Made by a program: the position numbers and the translations under genes. Shown here one piece after another: positions 50,804 through 58,454 of a stretch of DNA of 64,000 nucleotides. Positions within the stretch are counted from its first letter, which is position 1. Each line of letters opens with the position of its first letter. The notes below the pieces were generated by a model. It made no database searches, was not told the origin of the DNA, and worked only from the letters and a program-made list of their open reading frames with translations. The DNA comes from Oscillibacter hominis. Lineage in GTDB: Bacteria; Bacillota; Clostridia; Oscillospirales; Oscillospiraceae. Location of the stretch: assembly GCF_014334055.1 (NCBI RefSeq), contig NZ_CP060490.1, forward strand, positions 372,001-436,000. Direction: 5' to 3'.

Positions 50804-51853
50804 TTGAGGCTGGTCTATATTTCTTCCCCTCTGCGGGGAGATATGGAAAAGAACAAGGAAAAGGCAAAGGACTACTGTGCTTATGCGGCATCCTGCGGCG
50901 TGATTCCCTTGGCGCCGCACACGATTTTCACGCAATATCTGAATGACGCAGTGCCGGAGCAGCGGGAACAGGGTCTGCGAATGGGTCACGAACTGCTGGA
51001 ACGCTGCGATGAACTCTGGGTTATGGGCGACACCATCTCTCAGGGAATGAAGGACGAAATTGGCCTGGCTACTTTTCTGCAACTCCCGATTCTCTATGTA
51101 TCCGATGATATGGTGAAGAATCAGAAAATGATCCGCCAGTCGGATCGCCCTCTGGACATCAATGACTGCATCCCCGATAGTAGCCAGTACAACTACGAAA
51201 ATCAATTTCTGGTTCTCAAACCTGGGGTGAGCAGCAAGGGCAAGGACATGACTGCCGACGACTCCATCTGGTATGCCCGTAACGGTTTTGGATGTATTTA
51301 TGGAGCCAGAGGTCAGGCTGTGTATGCAGAAAGCCTGTTGACCGGCAAATACATTCATTGGGAACGACATGACTTCTGTGGCATCGTCAAACCGGAAAGT
51401 TTGAAAGAATGGCTTCTGGATAAGCCGGTCAGGAATGAGGCTGCCGAAGAACTCACCAAGTTTGTCACTCCTGAACTTATCAGCGCAGCCAAGCAAAACC
51501 ATACTGCTTGCGGCTATCCTTTTCTAATCGGGTATGCCCCTGCGGAGGGCGGTCTGCATGAAGCGTTCTGCCTGGACCACGATCCGGTCAATCTTGCATC
51601 TTTTATTGTGAAGATGGGGAAAGAGCGCGGCGACCTGATGATTTGTACTCCGTTGGATACCCCGTTTTTGAACACCTTCGGGACATTCATTGACCGCTGC
51701 GCGGATCAGGACTTTTTGCAAAAGCATCTATTGCCGGTCCTGGTTCCCATGCAGATGGGCGAAACGGAGCCGCAGGCAATCAAGCTGACCGAGGATCAAG
51801 ACAATGAAGCGTTTCTGGATGATTTTGCTGTTGAGGATGATATGGAATTATGA
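50804..51853 (+). CDS. DUF4406/nucleoside deoxyribosyltransferase-like protein with acidic C-terminus
   Basis: The first 110 residues (RLVYISSPLRGDMEKNKEKA, ending MKDEIGLATFLQLPILYV) match the DUF4406/nucleoside 2-deoxyribosyltransferase-like Rossmann fold; the conserved E of the family lies in MKDEIGLA. The remaining 240 residues are unrecognised and end VEDDMEL. It may act on nucleotides or NAD during transfer. Start TTG 50804; the stop overlaps the next gene as ATGA. Confidence 0.75.
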   Translation: MRLVYISSPLRGDMEKNKEKAKDYCAYAASCGVIPLAPHTIFTQYLNDAVPEQREQGLRMGHELLERCDELWVMGDTISQGMKDEIGLATFLQLPILYVSDDMVKNQKMIRQSDRPLDINDCIPDSSQYNYENQFLVLKPGVSSKGKDMTADDSIWYARNGFGCIYGARGQAVYAESLLTGKYIHWERHDFCGIVKPESLKEWLLDKPVRNEAAEELTKFVTPELISAAKQNHTACGYPFLIGYAPAEGGLHEAFCLDHDPVNLASFIVKMGKERGDLMICTPLDTPFLNTFGTFIDRCADQDFLQKHLLPVLVPMQMGETEPQAIKLTEDQDNEAFLDDFAVEDDMEL

Positions 51854-52299
51854 AAACAAAGCCTAAATTGATGGTTTGTGCGCTGATCTTCGTTTCCGGC
51901 GCGATTCTCAACCTGTTTTTCTCAACAGCGGTTCACGGTCTGCTGACAAGAGAGATCACCCGGCTTTCACTTCTCCCCATCGGGGACTGCCTTGTCAGCC
52001 TGTTTTCCAACCGCCAGCACATGATGTTGTATCTGTGTCTGCAAGGGTTTGTAAGCGTGTTGGCGGTTATGTTCTTCCTGACCAACATGAGGCCGTATGA
52101 ATCAGACCTGGACACGATCACCCCGGAAATTCAGACACCCAGAGCCGTGGGCCAATACCAGCATGGTTCAGCCCGGTGGATGACCGATTCCGAGAAAGAC
52201 AAAGCATTTGACAGCTATATTCTTGACCCGCACAACCCAACGATCCGGCAGCTCTTAGATACCGGATACGATGGTTTGGATTTTCTCAAAGAAAAATAA
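51850..52299 (+). CDS. Membrane N-terminal part of a VirD4-type coupling protein
   Basis: This 149-residue protein has two membrane segments (about 8-28 and 60-78) and a cytoplasmic end with QYQHGSARWMTDSEKDKAFD, the GSARW sequence that precedes the ATPase core in VirD4/TraG proteins. It ends with TAA at 52297-52299; the following gene continues in the same frame 12 bases later. It therefore looks like the membrane half of a coupling protein made as two polypeptides. Confidence 0.82.
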   Translation: MKTKPKLMVCALIFVSGAILNLFFSTAVHGLLTREITRLSLLPIGDCLVSLFSNRQHMMLYLCLQGFVSVLAVMFFLTNMRPYESDLDTITPEIQTPRAVGQYQHGSARWMTDSEKDKAFDSYILDPHNPTIRQLLDTGYDGLDFLKEK

Positions 52300-52311
52300 G
52301 GAGGCGATAAA

Positions 52312-53877
52312 TTGAAGTTGAACCTTCACCCCAAAGGTATTCCCAAGCAGAAACCTTTGGGAGCGGATACTCCGCTGAAAAAAGGCGGCGTGGTGGTAGG
52401 TATGCGAAAGGAGGGTGATAAAGAAAAAATCTATTTTGTCGGTGATGACTGCCACCTGCTCTGCGTTGGCGCCACTCGTTCCGGTAAATCAAGATGTCTG
52501 GTTCTGGAAAGTATCTGTCTTTTGGGACTCGCCGGAGAATCCATCTTCTGCTCCGACCCCAAAGCCGAATTGTTCCACTACACCGCTGATTTCCTGAAAA
52601 AGTTGGGTTATGAGGTTTTGGTGCTGGACTTCAAGAACCCCGAAAAGAGTATGCGCTACAATCTGCTCCAGCCCATCATTGACGCCATCAGTGAGGGAGA
52701 CACCGACCGTGCAGAAATGCTGGCCTGGGACTTGACGAACAATCTGGTTGGTAAGCCGGAGGGCGAAAAGATTTGGACGAACGGTGAATGTTCCATCATA
52801 GCGGCTGCCATTCTTTGCGTGGTGTGCGACAACCAAAAACGGCCGGAATTTCAGAACATGACCAATGTGTATTGGTTCATTTCGGAAATGTGCCGTACCA
52901 TCGGAAATAAGATGCCGCTGTTGGAGTATGTCAAGAAACTCTCTCCGTCCCACCCGGCACGGGCGCTTCTGTCTATTTCTGATGTGGCGCCGTCCCGTAC
53001 CAGAGGCAGCTTCTACACCTCTGCCCTGACCACCCTGCGGCTGTTCACCTCGAAGTCCATCTATGCTATTACTCATACCAGCGATTTTACCCTTGCAGAT
53101 ATGGGCAGTAAAAAGCAAGCGTTGTTTGTAATCCTGCCCGACGAGAAAACCACCTTTTATCCCATTGCTTCTCTCATTGTGTCGCAGCAATATGAGCTTC
53201 TGGCAGAGGCGGCAGACAGGCGCGGCGGGCGTTTGGAACGCCGTGTCAACTTCATCCTTGACGAGTATGGCAACTTTACTCCCATCAGCGACATGACAAA
53301 CAAACTGACCGTGGCGGCTGGCCGTGGGATGCGATATGCCCTGTTTGTGCAGGGCTTTGACCAACTGAAAGAAAAGTACAGCGACAACATCGCCAACACG
53401 ATCAAGGGCAACTGTCAGGTTTGGGCGTACCTGCAAAGCGATGACCCGGAAACGCTACGGGAGATGTCCGATAAACTCGGCAGCTATACCACATCCAGTT
53501 ACCAGCTTTCGGCCAGCAACGGAAAATACACAACCCCGTCTAACTCCCAGAGCGTCAGCCTGACCGAGAGAAAGTTGCTCAATACGGATGAGGTCCGGCG
53601 CGTCAAGCGTCCCCATCAAATCATCACCAGCCGCGACCACCCCGCTATGATGTATGCACCCGACCTTTCTCAGTGGATGTTCAACAAGATGTTGGGGTTG
53701 GGAGATATGGAGCATAACCGCAGGCTGCGGGAAGAACGGGAACAGAAACGGCCAATCATCACCGACACGAAGCAAGAAATCGCATTGTGGAACATCTGGA
53801 TTTACTACCAGAAGGACATCATGCGCCGCCTTTCGCAGCAAAAGGGCGCTATGGGCGGTGGCCTTGATGATGATTAA
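52312..53877 (+). CDS. VirD4/TraG-type coupling protein ATPase (cytoplasmic part)
   Basis: This 521-residue protein has Walker A GATRSGKS (53-60), FCSDPKAELFHYTADFLKKL, Walker B-like FILDEYGNF near 320 and the VirD4-typical ARALLSISD and VQGFDQL segments. It hands the relaxase-DNA complex to the secretion channel. Start is TTG 52312, seven bases after GGAGG; it is in frame with the upstream membrane part, separated by one TAA and a ribosome site. Membrane contact should come from that upstream protein. Confidence 0.88.
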   Translation: MKLNLHPKGIPKQKPLGADTPLKKGGVVVGMRKEGDKEKIYFVGDDCHLLCVGATRSGKSRCLVLESICLLGLAGESIFCSDPKAELFHYTADFLKKLGYEVLVLDFKNPEKSMRYNLLQPIIDAISEGDTDRAEMLAWDLTNNLVGKPEGEKIWTNGECSIIAAAILCVVCDNQKRPEFQNMTNVYWFISEMCRTIGNKMPLLEYVKKLSPSHPARALLSISDVAPSRTRGSFYTSALTTLRLFTSKSIYAITHTSDFTLADMGSKKQALFVILPDEKTTFYPIASLIVSQQYELLAEAADRRGGRLERRVNFILDEYGNFTPISDMTNKLTVAAGRGMRYALFVQGFDQLKEKYSDNIANTIKGNCQVWAYLQSDDPETLREMSDKLGSYTTSSYQLSASNGKYTTPSNSQSVSLTERKLLNTDEVRRVKRPHQIITSRDHPAMMYAPDLSQWMFNKMLGLGDMEHNRRLREEREQKRPIITDTKQEIALWNIWIYYQKDIMRRLSQQKGAMGGGLDDD

Positions 53878-53894
53878 CTCATAGGAGGTTTTGA

Positions 53895-54257
53895 ATGAAA
53901 GAGAAAATCAACCAGACGGCGGGCAGGCTGAAACAGACTGTCCGGGCGGTGGGTGTTGGTATTGCCACACTTACCGCCTCTTTTTTTATGTCCGCACCGG
54001 CTTATGCCGCTGGTGTGCAGGACAGTCAGATTGTCAAGGGAACCGAGAAACTGGTCGGTGATGTGACAACCTGGCTGATGGTGCTGGCGCCGGTGGTAGC
54101 CGGTCTGCTTATCATCTATTTCTGCATCCGGCGCGGCATGGCTGACGAGATGGATCAGAAAAAGTGGAACAACCGCATTGTGGTGGCGGTGGTGTCCTGC
54201 ATTGGCGCCGTACTCGGTTCCGCCACCCTGAACCTGATTCTCGGCTACTACCAGTAA
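53895..54257 (+). CDS. VirB2/TrbC-like pilin subunit
   Basis: This 120-residue protein has a signal-peptide-like start ending SAPAYAAG (cleavage likely after AYA), then two hydrophobic helices (about 58-78 and 95-115) with a basic loop. This is the layout of VirB2/TrbC conjugative pilins and of PrgL-like channel proteins. ATAGGAGG precedes ATG 53895. It follows the coupling protein gene. Confidence 0.75.
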   Translation: MKEKINQTAGRLKQTVRAVGVGIATLTASFFMSAPAYAAGVQDSQIVKGTEKLVGDVTTWLMVLAPVVAGLLIIYFCIRRGMADEMDQKKWNNRIVVAVVSCIGAVLGSATLNLILGYYQ

Positions 54258-54334
54258 GCCGGGATACATTCCGTAGTACAGGCGATTTCCGCGCCTTACT
54301 AAATAAATCATTTTATTAACAGGAGGAAAAAACT

Positions 54335-54598
54335 ATGGCTAACTTCATCCGCAACACTCAGGTTAAGGCTATGACTTCTATCTGGACTGCCAAGCAGAAG
54401 GCCCGTGAGCTGGCTGACCGCACGGCGGAGGCGCTGACCGACCGCACCGGTCAGGGTACGCTGGATGTGGCGATTACTGTGCTGATCTCCATTGTCCTGG
54501 GCGCCCTGATCCTGGCCGGTCTGTACCTGATCGTGGACGACACCGTGCTGCCCACCATCACCCAGCGCATCAAGGATATGTTCAACTACGGCGGCTGA
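54335..54598 (+). CDS. DUF6133-like small membrane protein, candidate Flp-like prepilin
   Basis: This 87-residue protein has a basic amphipathic N-terminus, then DRTGQGTLDVAITVLISIVL, a glycine-flanked start of a single long hydrophobic helix with an acidic residue at +3 or so. That resembles a type IVb (Flp) prepilin cut after GQG, as in GQGMVEYAL of other clostridial Tad pilins. A prepilin peptidase and Tad assembly genes lie 5 kb downstream. The pilin role is inference. AGGAGG precedes ATG 54335. Confidence 0.7.
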   Translation: MANFIRNTQVKAMTSIWTAKQKARELADRTAEALTDRTGQGTLDVAITVLISIVLGALILAGLYLIVDDTVLPTITQRIKDMFNYGG

Positions 54599-54658
54599 TC
54601 GGAACAAGCAGCGGCGGGGCCATCGGCCCCGCCCTAATTTTTGACAGGAGGTTTTTCA

Positions 54659-54937
54659 ATGGAGTTCAAAGCGGAAATCAAAAAGACTTTTACCGGTCCT
54701 GACAAGCTGCGGGCGGTGTGCAGCGTGGTCCTGGATGACTGCTTTCTGGTGAAGAATGTGCGGGTCGTCGAGGGCGAAAAGGGGCTGTTTGTGTCCCTGC
54801 CCAGCCGCCGGAATGTCAAGGGCGAGTGGGTGGAGCATTGCTTCCCCATGACGAAGGAACTGCGGGCAAAGCTCTCCGCCGCTGTACTGGAAGCGTATGA
54901 GGCCGCCGTACAGAACGAAGAAGCTGCCGTGTCCTGA
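54659..54937 (+). CDS. SpoVG family protein
   Basis: This 92-residue protein matches SpoVG: KLRAVCSVVLDDCFLVKNVR, then VVEGEKGLFVSLPSRRNVKG and the C-terminal HCFPMTKELRAKLSAAVL. SpoVG binds DNA or RNA and acts in septation and regulation. Here it sits inside the conjugation operon, so an element-specific regulator is likely. ATG 54659 has AGGAGG upstream. A GC hairpin (about 54612-54632) precedes it. Confidence 0.88.
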   Translation: MEFKAEIKKTFTGPDKLRAVCSVVLDDCFLVKNVRVVEGEKGLFVSLPSRRNVKGEWVEHCFPMTKELRAKLSAAVLEAYEAAVQNEEAAVS

Positions 54938-55006
54938 TCGTCCGCCATATTCCAATCCCTATCGGGGGCGGCCGAGCGCCGCCCCCAGAAAGGAGGTGGT
55001 TGCTGA

Positions 55007-55843
55007 TTGGAATATATCTTAGTGCTGCTGATCGTGGCCCTGCTGAATGGAGCAATCGCCTATATTGATGGGCTGATGGAAGGGATTATCCCTCTTACCC
55101 TGTACGCAGAGCAGTATATGTCCACCTTGGCCGGGGTCGATTTGTTTCAGTCCTTGTTCGACATTGTATTCGGCTTTGGCGTATCCCTGATTGTGCTGAA
55201 GTTCCTGAAAAAAGGCTTTGAAACCTATGTTCTGTGGTCAGACGGGGACGCCGACGAGGAGCCTATTGCCATTCTCACAAACTTTTTCAAGGCTATGGCT
55301 GTGGCAATCTGCTTTCCCACCATGTATGACTGGCTTGCCACGATTGTAGAAGAAATGAGCAATAAAATGCTGGAGGCCATCGGCCTTGCCACCGCTTACG
55401 ATTGGGCGGGCTGGGTATCCGGCATTTCATCAATGGGGCTTGTGACAGCCATCTTTGGCTTGGTATTTGTCATCGTCTATTTCATCCTATATTTCCAATT
55501 CCTGATGCGCGGGCTTGAAATCCTGATTTTGCGAGTAGGTATTCCGTTGGCCTGCGTAGGTCTGATTGACAATGACAAAGGCGTGTTCAAGCCCTACATG
55601 AGTAAGTTCTTCCAGTCTGCGCTCTCTGTGGTAATTCAGGTTTCACTTGCGAAATTGGGGGTTGGCCTGATGATGAATATGCACATTTTCTGGGGCGTGG
55701 CCTGTATGATTCTTGCGGTGCGGACACCGAAGTTCCTTCAGGACTTCCTCATTACGACCGGTGGCGGTGGCGGCGGCGCCATTGTCAACAACGCATACCA
55801 TTCTGTACGGCTGGTGCAGATGGTCAAGGGCATGGGAAAGTGA
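55007..55843 (+). CDS. VirB6/TrbL-like conjugal transfer membrane protein
   Basis: This 278-residue protein has six or more hydrophobic segments and a C-terminal glycine run (TTGGGGGGAIVNNAYHSVRL). Its layout matches the TrbL/VirB6-type channel proteins of Gram-positive conjugation systems. Start is TTG 55007 with AAAGGAGGT upstream. It is placed between the SpoVG gene and VirB3-like genes, as in related elements. Confidence 0.8.
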   Translation: MEYILVLLIVALLNGAIAYIDGLMEGIIPLTLYAEQYMSTLAGVDLFQSLFDIVFGFGVSLIVLKFLKKGFETYVLWSDGDADEEPIAILTNFFKAMAVAICFPTMYDWLATIVEEMSNKMLEAIGLATAYDWAGWVSGISSMGLVTAIFGLVFVIVYFILYFQFLMRGLEILILRVGIPLACVGLIDNDKGVFKPYMSKFFQSALSVVIQVSLAKLGVGLMMNMHIFWGVACMILAVRTPKFLQDFLITTGGGGGGAIVNNAYHSVRLVQMVKGMGK

Positions 55844-55854
55844 GGTGATGGCTG

Positions 55855-56064
55855 ATGGTGACAATGGACGATATTTCAAATGCCATCATCCTGCTTGTGC
55901 GCGTTGGTGCGGTAGCCCGTTTCGTCTACTGCTTGGTGCGCTTGACCGCAGCCGAGGAACAGGCGGCGCAGTATAAAAAGCGCGCCCGTAACACAGTGAT
56001 CTTCTACATCATCGCAGAATCCATCTGGCAAATCAAAGATCTGATTCTGTACTACTATTCCTGA
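55855..56064 (+). CDS. Small two-helix membrane protein of the transfer operon
   Basis: This 69-residue protein has a hydrophobic N-terminal helix (AIILLVRVGAVARFVYCLVR) and a second one (VIFYIIAESIWQIKDLILYY) joined by a basic loop. It is probably a VirB-channel accessory. The start could be ATG 55855 or 55864; AGGTG overlaps the preceding stop. Confidence 0.65.
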   Translation: MVTMDDISNAIILLVRVGAVARFVYCLVRLTAAEEQAAQYKKRARNTVIFYIIAESIWQIKDLILYYYS

Positions 56065-56076
56065 CAGGAGGTGCAA

Positions 56077-56400
56077 ATGGACGAAGATTTGAAACTCTAC
56101 ATCCCTCTGGGCGTGAAGCCGGAGGCCGAACTGTTTACTGGCTTTGGGAAAAAACAGCTTTTTCAATCCATTGTGGGGTCCCTGGTGATGGGCGGCATAG
56201 CGGCGCTGGCCTGGCTCTTTACCGGGAATGTGACAACCACCGTTATCCTGGCCCTGGCCGGTATCTTTGGCTCTGTGATGATGACTACCAAAGACCAGAG
56301 CAATTTGTCCGTGGTAGATCAGGTGCAAAACCTGATTCGCTTTTTACGCGGACAGAAAATCTACCCGTATCGTTACGGGGATGAATGGGGGCTTGAATAA
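56077..56400 (+). CDS. PrgI/VirB3-like transfer protein
   Basis: This 107-residue protein begins MDEDLKLYIPLGVKPEAE and has two membrane segments (about 30-75), ending in a short cytoplasmic tail YPYRYGDEWGLE. The size and order are those of PrgI/VirB3-like proteins that partner with the VirB4 ATPase. No VirB4 gene follows here. ATG 56077 has AGGAGG five bases upstream. Confidence 0.78.
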   Translation: MDEDLKLYIPLGVKPEAELFTGFGKKQLFQSIVGSLVMGGIAALAWLFTGNVTTTVILALAGIFGSVMMTTKDQSNLSVVDQVQNLIRFLRGQKIYPYRYGDEWGLE

Positions 56401-56882
56401 TGTACGCAACCATTCCGGTCTACTACCCCTCGCTGGAGGAAGCCGCCCGAAAGGATGAAGCGGCTCTCTGGTGTGACAGCTACAACATCAATATGTCCTG
56501 CCGCAACTTCATTCAGGATAAGGCCATGACTGCCTTCAATACCCGTGAACTGGACGCCTTTATCGAAGAATTGGTGCGCTGTTATGGAACAGAACGGGCG
56601 ATGTATGTGCTGTCCCGTACTATCCAGTTTTCCGATTGGGACGCACGGTTCGATCAGGCCGTGCTTGACCGAGCGGGCAAAACGGACTTCCCTGACACAA
56701 GAGAGCCGAGGGAGGCACATCAGGTAGACCCGACCACCCGATATGTCACGGAGATTGATCCGTGCGTTGTTAACGCCGTCTTTGTGAAGCTGATGGAGCT
56801 TGAGGACGAACAGGAAGAAACCAACCACATGAATGAAATCGAGCAGGATGAGCTTGACGAGGATATGACGGCAGAACTGTGA
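56400..56882 (+). CDS. DUF3849 family protein with acidic C-terminus
   Basis: This 160-residue protein begins MYATIPVYYPSLEEAARKDE and contains SCRNFIQDKAMTAFNTREL, the DUF3849 pattern. The tail is strongly acidic and ends DEDMTAEL. ATG 56400 overlaps the preceding TAA as TAATG. Function unknown. Confidence 0.78.
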   Translation: MYATIPVYYPSLEEAARKDEAALWCDSYNINMSCRNFIQDKAMTAFNTRELDAFIEELVRCYGTERAMYVLSRTIQFSDWDARFDQAVLDRAGKTDFPDTREPREAHQVDPTTRYVTEIDPCVVNAVFVKLMELEDEQEETNHMNEIEQDELDEDMTAEL

Positions 56883-56890
56883 GGCTGCCG

Positions 56891-58348
56891 ATGGAGCAGA
56901 TGACATTTCTGGATTTCTTCGCAGGCATCGGCGGTTTCCGCAAGGGCTTTGAGCTATGCGGGATGCGCTGTGTGGGGCATTGTGAGATTGATAAGTATGC
57001 CGACCGCAGTTACAGAGCCATTCACGATGTAAAGGAGGATGAATGGTATGCAGCCGACATCACAAAAGTCGCCCCCGCAGATCTCCCCAGAGCAGACCTG
57101 TGGGCAGGAGGATTCCCGTGTCAGGATATTTCGGTCGCTGGCCGCCAGCGAGGGCTTGACGGAGCAAGAAGTGGACTCTTTTTTACACTTGCTCAACTCG
57201 TCAAAGGCCAAAGTCCTGAAAATCGACCCACATGGATTGTCCTTGAAAATGTTAAGAATCTCCTATCCATTCATGGAGGATGGGACTTTGCGACCGTTCT
57301 CGATACGCTGGCCTCACTCGGCTACCATATCGAATACGGACTGCTCAATACAAAGTATTTCGGCCCCCCTCAAAATCGAGAGCGAGTGTTCATTGTCGCT
57401 TGCCGACATCCTGGAGCCGGACGCGGACCCAAAATATTTCCTGTCCCCGCAGGCAGTGGCAAAGCTCTTATCCAACTCATAGGTGGTATGCAGGGGCAGC
57501 GCGTCTATGACCCGGCAGGCATCAGCGTAACAATGGCTGCGCAGTCTGGTGGCTGGGGAGGAAAGACCGGCCTGTATTTCGTTGACCTTTGCAATGGTAA
57601 TCCTAAGCTGACCGATCACGCCCGCTGCATCAAGGCCAAGTATAACAGCGGCATTACCAACCGTGGCGGGGACAATTCCGGTGTTCTGATCTCTCCCGCA
57701 GGGATGGACAAGGATGCGGTTCTGTCCTTTGTGGACATTTGCACCGGGAAGGCGAAACTCACCAGAGAAGCCCGTTGCATCCTCTCCGCCTATAACCGCA
57801 CCATCAGTAATTGGGGCGGCAGTTCCGGGGTGTTCTATGGTTGCCGTGCTGTCGTGACCCCAGATCGGGAAGAAAAACGGCAAAACGGACGGAGAATCAA
57901 GAACTGCGGGGAGCCGTCTTTCACCATTACGGCGCAGGATCGGCATGGAGTGCTATTTCAAGACTGCGATGAGTGTCCCTACGGGATGCAGATTCGAGAA
58001 GCGACAAAGAAAGGATATGATATTGCCCGCTGCGGCGACAGTATCAACCTTTCTTTCCCGGAGAGCAAGACGCGGCGCGGACGGGTCGGCAAAGACCTTG
58101 CCACGACGCTGGAAACCTCTTGTAATCAAGGCACAGCTTTTGCCGGGTGCGGCCTGATCCGCAGGTTGACGCCCCGTGAGTGCTGGCGACTGCAAGGCTT
58201 TACGGACGAGATGTTTGATAAGGCACGGGCAGTTAATAGCGACAATCAGCTATACCGGCAAGCCGGTAATTCCGTGACGGTTCCTGTAATCTACGCCATT
58301 GGGAAACAAATCCTTGCCGCACAGAAGGCATTGGAATGTGGAGAATAA
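56891..58348 (+). CDS. DNA (cytosine-5) methyltransferase
   Basis: This 485-residue m5C methyltransferase has motif I LDFFAGIGGF, motif IV GFPCQDIS (catalytic C77), motif VI VLENVKN, motif VIII FGPPQNRERVF, motif IX RRLTPRECWRLQGF and motif X QAGNSVTVPVI, so it should be active. The target-recognition region holds two repeats of about 38 residues (about 230-268 and 280-318). With no partner nuclease, it is likely an orphan that hides the ICE from host restriction. A GTG at 56879 is an alternative start. Another gene is read inside it in a second frame. Confidence 0.9.
   Translation: MEQMTFLDFFAGIGGFRKGFELCGMRCVGHCEIDKYADRSYRAIHDVKEDEWYAADITKVAPADLPRADLWAGGFPCQDISVAGRQRGLDGARSGLFFTLAQLVKGQSPENRPTWIVLENVKNLLSIHGGWDFATVLDTLASLGYHIEYGLLNTKYFGPPQNRERVFIVACRHPGAGRGPKIFPVPAGSGKALIQLIGGMQGQRVYDPAGISVTMAAQSGGWGGKTGLYFVDLCNGNPKLTDHARCIKAKYNSGITNRGGDNSGVLISPAGMDKDAVLSFVDICTGKAKLTREARCILSAYNRTISNWGGSSGVFYGCRAVVTPDREEKRQNGRRIKNCGEPSFTITAQDRHGVLFQDCDECPYGMQIREATKKGYDIARCGDSINLSFPESKTRRGRVGKDLATTLETSCNQGTAFAGCGLIRRLTPRECWRLQGFTDEMFDKARAVNSDNQLYRQAGNSVTVPVIYAIGKQILAAQKALECGE
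57048..57482 (+). CDS. Alternative-frame protein inside the m5C methyltransferase gene
   Basis: This 144-codon frame has ATG 57048 nine bases after AAAGGAGG (57031-57038), inside the methyltransferase gene. It begins MQPTSQKSPPQISPEQTCGQ and ends ILEPDADPKYFLSPQAVAKL plus LSNS. The SLADILEPDADPKYFLS signature recalls a family encoded next to phage and ICE methyltransferases (SLSDVLE..YFLS). The role is unknown. The strong ribosome site supports true expression. Confidence 0.62.
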   Translation: MQPTSQKSPPQISPEQTCGQEDSRVRIFRSLAASEGLTEQEVDSFLHLLNSSKAKVLKIDPHGLSLKMLRISYPFMEDGTLRPFSIRWPHSATISNTDCSIQSISAPLKIESECSLSLADILEPDADPKYFLSPQAVAKLLSNS

Positions 58349-58349
58349 G

Positions 58350-58442
58350 ATGTTTCAGAAAAATTGGAACCCGTGGCCCATTTTTATCGGCATGGCGGTC
58401 GCAATGACCGCCATCGCCGTATTCTATCGACAAATCATGTGA
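58350..58442 (+). CDS. 30-residue single-span membrane peptide
   Basis: ATG 58350 follows GGAG at 58340-58343. The frame reads MFQKNWNPWPIFIGMAVAMT and ends VFYRQIM before TGA. One membrane helix (about 10-25). It starts one base after the methyltransferase stop. Confidence 0.58.
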   Translation: MFQKNWNPWPIFIGMAVAMTAIAVFYRQIM

Positions 58443-58454
58443 TGGAGGTGATTC

